From Martelella radicis (GTDB lineage: Bacteria > Pseudomonadota > Alphaproteobacteria > Rhizobiales > Rhizobiaceae), in contig NZ_JACIDZ010000006.1 of the NCBI RefSeq assembly GCF_014196625.1, positions 62,001 through 126,000 on the forward strand: a DNA stretch of 64,000 nt, given 5' to 3'. Under the pieces are notes generated by a model. The model was not told the origin of the DNA. It worked only from the letters and a program-made list of their open reading frames with translations, and searched no databases. Shown here piece by piece: positions 59,192-64,000 of this stretch (positions are counted from its first letter, which is position 1; each line of letters starts with the position of its first letter). Both the position numbers and the translations under genes were made by a program.

Positions 59192-59711
59192 CCTTCTGGC
59201 GCCGGAGCTGAAGATCGTTTTCTGCGGAACCGCGAAGGGCACGATCTCGGCCCGCACCGGTTCCTTTTACGCCAACCCGTCAAACCGCTTCTATCGCACC
59301 CTGCACGAGACGGGTCTGACGCCCGAGCGGATCGACCCGGCAGAGTTCCGCCGGCTCCTCGATTACGGCATCGGGCTGACGGACCTCAACCAGGTCGAAA
59401 GTGGCATGGACCGGGTACTGAACGAGAAGCATTTCGACCTTCAGGGCTTCCGCGAAAAGATGCTGCATTTCCGGCCGAGGCTGATCGCCTTCACCAGCCT
59501 GACGGCCGCCCGCATATTCTTTGCCGACAGGACGATCCGCTGCGGGCTTCAGGACAGAGCCATCGGCGATATACCCGTCGTCGCCCTGCCGTCCACATCC
59601 GGCGCCAACGCGCATTGGACAAGGGACCGTGATCATTGGTATCAGTTGCGGGCGTTGATTTGCCGCGCCGAAAACCCATCTTGGGGCGAAGAGCAAAAGG
59701 CGACGGAATGA
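59184..59711 (+). CDS. Uracil/mismatch DNA glycosylase (Mug-like superfamily)
   Basis: 175 residues. Seen: [41 protein letters not shown], the family core with [18 protein letters not shown] and the end [26 protein letters not shown]. It removes uracil or mismatched bases from DNA. The start is GTG 59184, overlapping the surf1 end. It overlaps ispH by 4 bp (ATGA). Confidence 0.85.
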   Translation: MIDLLAPELKIVFCGTAKGTISARTGSFYANPSNRFYRTLHETGLTPERIDPAEFRRLLDYGIGLTDLNQVESGMDRVLNEKHFDLQGFREKMLHFRPRLIAFTSLTAARIFFADRTIRCGLQDRAIGDIPVVALPSTSGANAHWTRDRDHWYQLRALICRAENPSWGEEQKATE

Positions 59712-60727
59712 CAGATACGAAAGAGCCCGACATGACCAAGTGCCCTCTCACCATCCGTCTGTGCGGGCCGCGCGGCTTTTGCGCGGGCGTTGACCGGGCA
59801 ATCCAGATCGTGGTGCTGGCGCTGAAACGCTACGGCGCGCCGGTCTATGTACGCCACGAGATCGTTCATAATCGCTATGTGGTCGAGGGGCTGGAGGCCA
59901 TGGGCGCGATCTTCGTCGAGGAACTCGACGAGATCCCGACCGAGCACCGCGAGCAACCGGTGGTTTTTTCCGCCCATGGCGTGCCGAAATCCGTGCCGGC
60001 GGATGCCGAAAGCCGCAATCTCTTCTATCTCGACGCCACTTGCCCGCTGGTCTCCAAGGTGCACAAGCAGGCCATGCGCCACGAACGGCTCGGCCGCCAC
60101 GTGGTGCTGATCGGCCATGCCGGCCATCCGGAAGTGATCGGCACGATGGGGCAGTTGCCCGAAGGCGCGGTATCGCTGGTTGAGACGGTGGAAGACGCGG
60201 AAAATTACGTGCCCGTCGACCCGGACAATCTCGGCTACGTCACCCAGACCACACTTTCGGTGCAGGATACGGCGGCAGTGATTGCCAAGCTTCAGGAGCG
60301 TTTTCCGAACCTGACCGCGCCGTCAGCCGATTCGATCTGCTATGCAACCACCAACCGGCAGGAGGCGGTCTCTGCCGCTGCGCCCGGCTGTGATCTCTTC
60401 ATCATCGTCGGCGCGCCGAATTCTTCGAATTCCCGGCGTCTGGTCGAGGTCGCCAGCCGTGCCGGCGCCAGGAACGCCATACTCGTCCAGCGTGCCTCGG
60501 AGCTTGATTTCGACACGATCGGAGATATCGGGACACTCGGCATTTCCGCGGGTGCTTCCGCGCCGGAAGTGGTCGTCAACGAAATCATCGAGGCCTTCCG
60601 CGACCGTTTCGACGCCACGGTCGAACTTGCCGAAACGGCGATCGAAAACGAGCATTTCCTCGTTAACCGGGAGCTTCGGGACGTCGAGCTGACGGTCGAG
60701 GACATGGCCTTCGTGAACGGGCGGTAG
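59708..60727 (+). CDS. ispH: 4-hydroxy-3-methylbut-2-enyl diphosphate reductase
   Basis: 339 residues, last enzyme of the MEP isoprenoid pathway, with a [4Fe-4S] cluster. Cysteine ligands are seen: [26 protein letters not shown] and [14 protein letters not shown], plus the catalytic EVIGTMGQ and SNSRRL motifs. The frame opens at 59636, but ATG 59708 overlaps the upstream stop. dxs of the same pathway is at 36-38 kb. Confidence 0.96.
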   Translation: MTDTKEPDMTKCPLTIRLCGPRGFCAGVDRAIQIVVLALKRYGAPVYVRHEIVHNRYVVEGLEAMGAIFVEELDEIPTEHREQPVVFSAHGVPKSVPADAESRNLFYLDATCPLVSKVHKQAMRHERLGRHVVLIGHAGHPEVIGTMGQLPEGAVSLVETVEDAENYVPVDPDNLGYVTQTTLSVQDTAAVIAKLQERFPNLTAPSADSICYATTNRQEAVSAAAPGCDLFIIVGAPNSSNSRRLVEVASRAGARNAILVQRASELDFDTIGDIGTLGISAGASAPEVVVNEIIEAFRDRFDATVELAETAIENEHFLVNRELRDVELTVEDMAFVNGR

Positions 60728-60758
60728 GCGCGCAGAGCACTCACTAGGGAGGGCAGGG

Positions 60759-61223
60759 ATGTACGGTGTTCTTCTCGCGCTCCAGATGCTCGCTTATGCG
60801 ATTGCAACGGTTGCTCTCATGATTTTCGTCATCGGTGTTGTGACCTGGAGAGTGAACCCGCCGATTGATCTTGTCCGGCTTCTCACCAGGCATCCATCCG
60901 ACACTGCCGACGATTTCAAGCTGTTCTGGTATATACGTCTTCATGGCGGGCGATACCGGATAGAGCGCGGCATGGTGCGCTGGGGGCTTGCCGTTGCGGT
61001 GATCGGCGCTTCCTGTGTCTATCTCATCGGCGATATCGCGATCTGGCAGACCTGCCGCGCGCGCGAGGATGTCGGAGCGTGCTGGAAAGAATATTGGGGC
61101 TCGCAGTTCTTCATCGACACGCGTTTGCTTGACAGCGGCGCGGCCATCGTGAAAACCAGCAGCAGATTTTCCATCGGGGATTTGCATTGGCCGTCTATAC
61201 CGACATCAACGAGGTCGAGCTGA
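60759..61223 (+). CDS. Two-helix membrane protein of unknown function
   Basis: 154 residues. Two or three hydrophobic helices (about 3-27 and 75-95) with a middle part [31 protein letters not shown]. No family is recognised. The start has AGGGAGGGCAGGG just upstream. Its end overlaps the start of thrB by 37 bp. It may be part of the ispH-thrB transcript. Confidence 0.55.
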   Translation: MYGVLLALQMLAYAIATVALMIFVIGVVTWRVNPPIDLVRLLTRHPSDTADDFKLFWYIRLHGGRYRIERGMVRWGLAVAVIGASCVYLIGDIAIWQTCRAREDVGACWKEYWGSQFFIDTRLLDSGAAIVKTSSRFSIGDLHWPSIPTSTRSS

Positions 61224-62149
61224 AGGACTTCCTTCAGGCCTACGACGCCGGAACGCTCCTGTCCTTCAAGGGCATTGCCGAGGGCGTCGAGAACTCGAAC
61301 TTCCTGCTTCACACCGACCGGTTTCCGCTGATCCTGACGCTTTACGAAAAGCGGGTCGATGAAAACGACCTGCCCTTCTACCTCGGGCTGATGCAGCACC
61401 TGGCCGAGCGGGGCATTTCCTGCCCGCTGCCGTTGCCGCGCTCCGATGGCGCGCTCTACGGTGAACTCTGCGGCAGGCCCGCCGCGCTGATCTCGTTTCT
61501 GGAAGGCATGTGGCTTCGAAAGTCCGAGGCGAAACACTGCCGCGAACTGGGTGCGGCGCTTGCCCGCATGCACATCGCCGGCCATGACTTTGATATCCGG
61601 CGCGAGAACGCTTTGTCGCTGAAGGGCTGGGTCGATCTGTGGGACAAGTCCGCCGCGCGCGCCGACGAGGTTCAGCCGGGCCTTGAAAACGAGATTACCG
61701 ACGAGCTGGCGCTGCTTGAGGACCGCTGGCCGGTGGACCTGCCGGAAGGTGTCATTCATGCCGACCTCTTTCCCGACAATGTGTTCTTCATCGGCGACGA
61801 ACTTTCGGGGCTGATCGATTTCTATTTCGCCTGCAATGATTTCCTCGCCTATGATCTGGCGATCTGCCTCAATGCCTGGTGTTTCGAAAAGGACGGCGCC
61901 TTTAACGTCACCAAGGCGCGGGCGCTGATCGAGGGCTATCAGAGCGTGCGCCCGCTGAATGCCGCCGAGATCGAGGCGCTGCCGCTTCTGGCGCGCGGCT
62001 CGGCGCTGCGTTTCTTCCTGACGAGGCTTTACGACTGGCTGACGACGCCGGAGGGCGCGCTGGTGGTCAAGAAGGACCCGCTGGAATATCTGCGCTATCT
62101 GCGCTTCCATCGCTCGGTGAAAAGCGCCGGCGAATACGGGCTGTCATGA
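61187..62149 (+). CDS. thrB: Homoserine kinase (APH-fold ThrB)
   Basis: 320 residues. This is the aminoglycoside-phosphotransferase-fold type found in alphaproteobacteria. Seen: [15 protein letters not shown], the catalytic [11 protein letters not shown] and [22 protein letters not shown], plus [20 protein letters not shown]. It phosphorylates homoserine in threonine synthesis. The start is TTG 61187 after CGGGGA; the start MAVYTDI is the family N-terminus. It overlaps rnhA by 4 bp. Confidence 0.94.
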   Translation: MAVYTDINEVELKDFLQAYDAGTLLSFKGIAEGVENSNFLLHTDRFPLILTLYEKRVDENDLPFYLGLMQHLAERGISCPLPLPRSDGALYGELCGRPAALISFLEGMWLRKSEAKHCRELGAALARMHIAGHDFDIRRENALSLKGWVDLWDKSAARADEVQPGLENEITDELALLEDRWPVDLPEGVIHADLFPDNVFFIGDELSGLIDFYFACNDFLAYDLAICLNAWCFEKDGAFNVTKARALIEGYQSVRPLNAAEIEALPLLARGSALRFFLTRLYDWLTTPEGALVVKKDPLEYLRYLRFHRSVKSAGEYGLS

Positions 62150-62595
62150 GCATGAAGCAGGTCGAGATCTTCACCGACGGGGCCTGTTCCGGCAATCCCG
62201 GGCCCGGCGGCTGGGGCGCCGTGCTGCGCTACGGGGACAAGGAGCGCGAGCTTTCGGGCGGCGAGGCGCTTACCACCAACAACCGCATGGAGCTGATGGC
62301 GGCGATCGAAGCGCTGAAGGCGCTGAAACAGCCTTGCGCGGTGTCGCTTTATACCGATAGCGTCTATCTGAAGGACGGGATCGGAAAATGGATCCATGGC
62401 TGGAAGAAGAACGGCTGGAAAACGGCTGCGAAGAAGCCTGTCAAGAATGCCGAACTCTGGCAAGCGCTCGAGACCGAGCGCAATCGCCATGAGGTTACGC
62501 TTTTCTGGGTGAAGGGCCATGCCGGCCACGAGGAAAACGAACGCGCGGACGAACTGGCGCGTCAGGGGATGGAACCATATAAGAAAGGCCGGTAA
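62146..62595 (+). CDS. rnhA: Ribonuclease HI
   Basis: 149 residues. The catalytic acids are seen: [16 protein letters not shown] (Asp), [12 protein letters not shown] (Glu), [11 protein letters not shown] (Asp) and [12 protein letters not shown] (Asp). It cuts RNA in RNA/DNA hybrids. ATGA overlap with thrB. Confidence 0.96.
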   Translation: MSMKQVEIFTDGACSGNPGPGGWGAVLRYGDKERELSGGEALTTNNRMELMAAIEALKALKQPCAVSLYTDSVYLKDGIGKWIHGWKKNGWKTAAKKPVKNAELWQALETERNRHEVTLFWVKGHAGHEENERADELARQGMEPYKKGR

Positions 62596-62630
62596 TGGCG
62601 CGGGCGCCCTTGCCGCCATGGAGGATGTTC

Positions 62631-62939
62631 ATGATCTTGCATTGTGTTTTCATACGGTTTCGACAGGAGGTCACTGCCTCCGAGAAGGAAGCGATCTATG
62701 CCGGCATCGCCGCGCTCAAGGGCATCATCGACGGCATCGTCGATGTGAAGGCGGGGCCGAATGTTTCGCCGGAAGGGCTCGACAGCGGCTACGGAGACGG
62801 TTTCGCCGTTACCTTCGAGAACGCCGCGGCGCGCGATGCCTATCTCGACCATCCAGATCACAAGGCCGTCGGTGAGAAGATTGTGGCGGCTGCAGCAGGC
62901 GGCATGTCGGGTCTTCTCGTCTTCGACATGAAGGTTTGA
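62631..62939 (+). CDS. Dabb family stress-response barrel protein
   Basis: 102 residues with the Dabb (stress-responsive A/B barrel) pattern: ILHCVFIRFRQEVTASEKEAIYAGIAALKGIIDGI and GYGDGFAVTFENAAARDAYLDHPDHKAVGEKI. It is a dimeric ferredoxin-like fold with unclear function. The frame opens at 62595, but GGAGG places the start at 62631. Confidence 0.87.
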   Translation: MILHCVFIRFRQEVTASEKEAIYAGIAALKGIIDGIVDVKAGPNVSPEGLDSGYGDGFAVTFENAAARDAYLDHPDHKAVGEKIVAAAAGGMSGLLVFDMKV

Positions 62940-62943
62940 GACA

Positions 62944-64000
62944 TCACGCGACGAGGCGCACGATCAGTCTTCCCGCAGGCAAGAGCGCGATCCGCCACGA
63001 CAGCCTGAGCAGGCGAAAGCCGAAATAGGCCGCACCCGCAAGCCAGACGGCAAAAGAGGCCGTCCAGCTTGCCGCGCTGAGCAAAAGCCCTCCAAGGGTG
63101 ATGGCGCCGGATCCAAGAAGAAGCAGGACAGCGCGGAAGCGCTTGCCGACCCGCGCGGAAAGCTTGCCGAGCTTGCCGAGGTCGGCGGGCGTGTCGGCTA
63201 CCTTCAGCATGTCCGTTCCGGCCCTGAGACCCTGCTTGGTCATCACTGTGCCAACATTGGCCGCGGCGTCCTGCATGCGCATCAGCGGTTTGGCATTGAG
63301 CGAAGAGGAAAGAGCGCGGCTTGCGGCCGGCACATTGCCGCGCTTGAGCATGGGCACGGCCGTGCGCAGGGCGGGCGCGTTGACGGCCTGGCGCGAGAGG
63401 CGGGTGAAGGAGCGTCTCAGCGGCGCCGTCAGCGCACCGGTCTTGCCTGCCGCCTTCAGCGCGCTGGTGCCCACTTTGGCGGCCGTCGCCGATCCCGCCG
63501 AGAGGATCACGGCTCCGGTAATCGCCAGACCTGCGACCGATATCCCGAGGATGAAAGGGTCGTATTCCTCGCCGGAGAGATAGGCGTCGCCCTCGATGAT
63601 GATGTCGCGCACGTCGCCGACCGTCGTCAGGTCGGTGGCAACCGCGCCGATCAGGCCTGCCGTGCTGTCGGGACGGCCGGTCAGAGCCCCCTCGAACAGT
63701 TGCGAGAGCCGGTTGCCGAGGCTGTTTTCGTTGGAGACGGCGACTTCGATACGATCGCGCAGCGCGCCGTCTACGGGAATGTCGCGGTTGTCGGCGAGCG
63801 CCATGACGCTTGCTGCAAGGTCCGGGTCATCGTCCGCAAGCGCCTCCAACATCGCCACTTCGTATTGCGCCGGCGCCAGCCGGTCCAGCCGGTAGTCGGT
63901 GATCGCCACCGGGTCGTTGCGCTCTGCGAGCAGCCGAACGGCATCAATGCCGTTCGGCACGACAAAAGGCGTCGTCACGACAAGGGCCGCAACGAGGACC
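62944..64000 (-). CDS. Membrane protein of unknown function (5' end cut by window)
   Basis: At least 351 residues are in the window; the frame stays open to base 64000 (VLVAALVVTTPFVVP), so the start is outside. The N-terminus is a hydrophobic helix, then an acidic helical domain (ALADDDPDLAASVMALADN), a central segment with FILGISVAGLAITGAVIL and SRALSSSLNAKPL, and C-terminal helices (VLLLLGSGAITLGGLLLSAASW). No family is recognised. It is convergent with the Dabb gene, 4 bp apart. Confidence 0.7.
   Translation of the reverse strand, partial: VLVAALVVTTPFVVPNGIDAVRLLAERNDPVAITDYRLDRLAPAQYEVAMLEALADDDPDLAASVMALADNRDIPVDGALRDRIEVAVSNENSLGNRLSQLFEGALTGRPDSTAGLIGAVATDLTTVGDVRDIIIEGDAYLSGEEYDPFILGISVAGLAITGAVILSAGSATAAKVGTSALKAAGKTGALTAPLRRSFTRLSRQAVNAPALRTAVPMLKRGNVPAASRALSSSLNAKPLMRMQDAAANVGTVMTKQGLRAGTDMLKVADTPADLGKLGKLSARVGKRFRAVLLLLGSGAITLGGLLLSAASWTASFAVWLAGAAYFGFRLLRLSWRIALLPAGRLIVRLVA

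Overview
The window is a GC-rich alphaproteobacterial chromosome segment, most likely from the Rhizobiales (Rhizobium/Agrobacterium/Martelella-like). Support comes from the plsX-fabH-ihfA-merR cluster, BA14K and IalB secreted proteins, a bioMNY transporter operon, a CBP3-type cytochrome bc1 chaperone, an aa3 oxidase cluster with ctaG and surf1, and two copies of a RIME-like rhizobial intergenic repeat. This is judged from protein recognition only; no database search was possible.

Layout. 1-5.3 kb: the end of nusB, a tetR/DUF6544 pair, a K+-independent H+-pyrophosphatase and convergent bamE. 5.5-10 kb: cbp3, yceD, plsX, fabH, ihfA and merR (respiratory chaperone, then phospholipid and fatty-acid initiation). 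10.3-21.6 kb: a block rich in ion transport, with a P-type H+-ATPase, PPK2, a 56-residue zinc-ribbon membrane protein, a Na+/H+ antiporter with a cyclic-nucleotide-domain-like tail, tRNA-Pro(GGG), an AT-rich YbjQ-like gene, a formylglycine-generating enzyme, a ClC exchanger and a short MgtE. 21.6-25.5 kb: a membrane protein, a thioesterase and a yceI-cybB-yceI cluster with two tiny membrane proteins. 25.6-34.2 kb: lepA followed by accessory genes: XRE-cupin regulator, GNAT, a small XRE/membrane-protein operon with twin operators, acetylpolyamine deacetylase, two BA14K proteins and a HigBA-type toxin-antitoxin pair. 34.2-39.5 kb: a minus-strand operon xseB-pirin-dxs-tlyA-RNA methyltransferase. 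39.7-46.3 kb: thioesterase, bioMNY, ycaQ-like glycosylase, aroC, a phosphatase and fabI. 46.5-52 kb: pdxH, UPF0303, DUF2087, hydrolase, GNAT, tldD and ialB. 52.3-59.2 kb: the aa3 cytochrome oxidase operon (coxB, ctaD, ctaB, a small ORF, ctaG, ctaE, GNAT-like, DUF983, surf1). 59.2-64 kb: a mug-like glycosylase, ispH, thrB, rnhA, a Dabb protein and a partial membrane protein.

The genes work together mainly in proton and ion energetics (PPase, H+-ATPase, antiporter, ClC, aa3 oxidase with its assembly factors, bc1 chaperone), lipid initiation (plsX, fabH, fabI) and isoprenoid synthesis (dxs, ispH). Items that deserve a second look are the ion-transport block between merR and tRNA-Pro, an unannotated-size zinc-ribbon protein, a probable FNR/CRP-type site in the coxB leader, clear palindromic operators for three local regulators, and a GNAT-like gene without a canonical start codon. 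No CRISPR array, insertion sequence, prophage or complete mobile element was seen.
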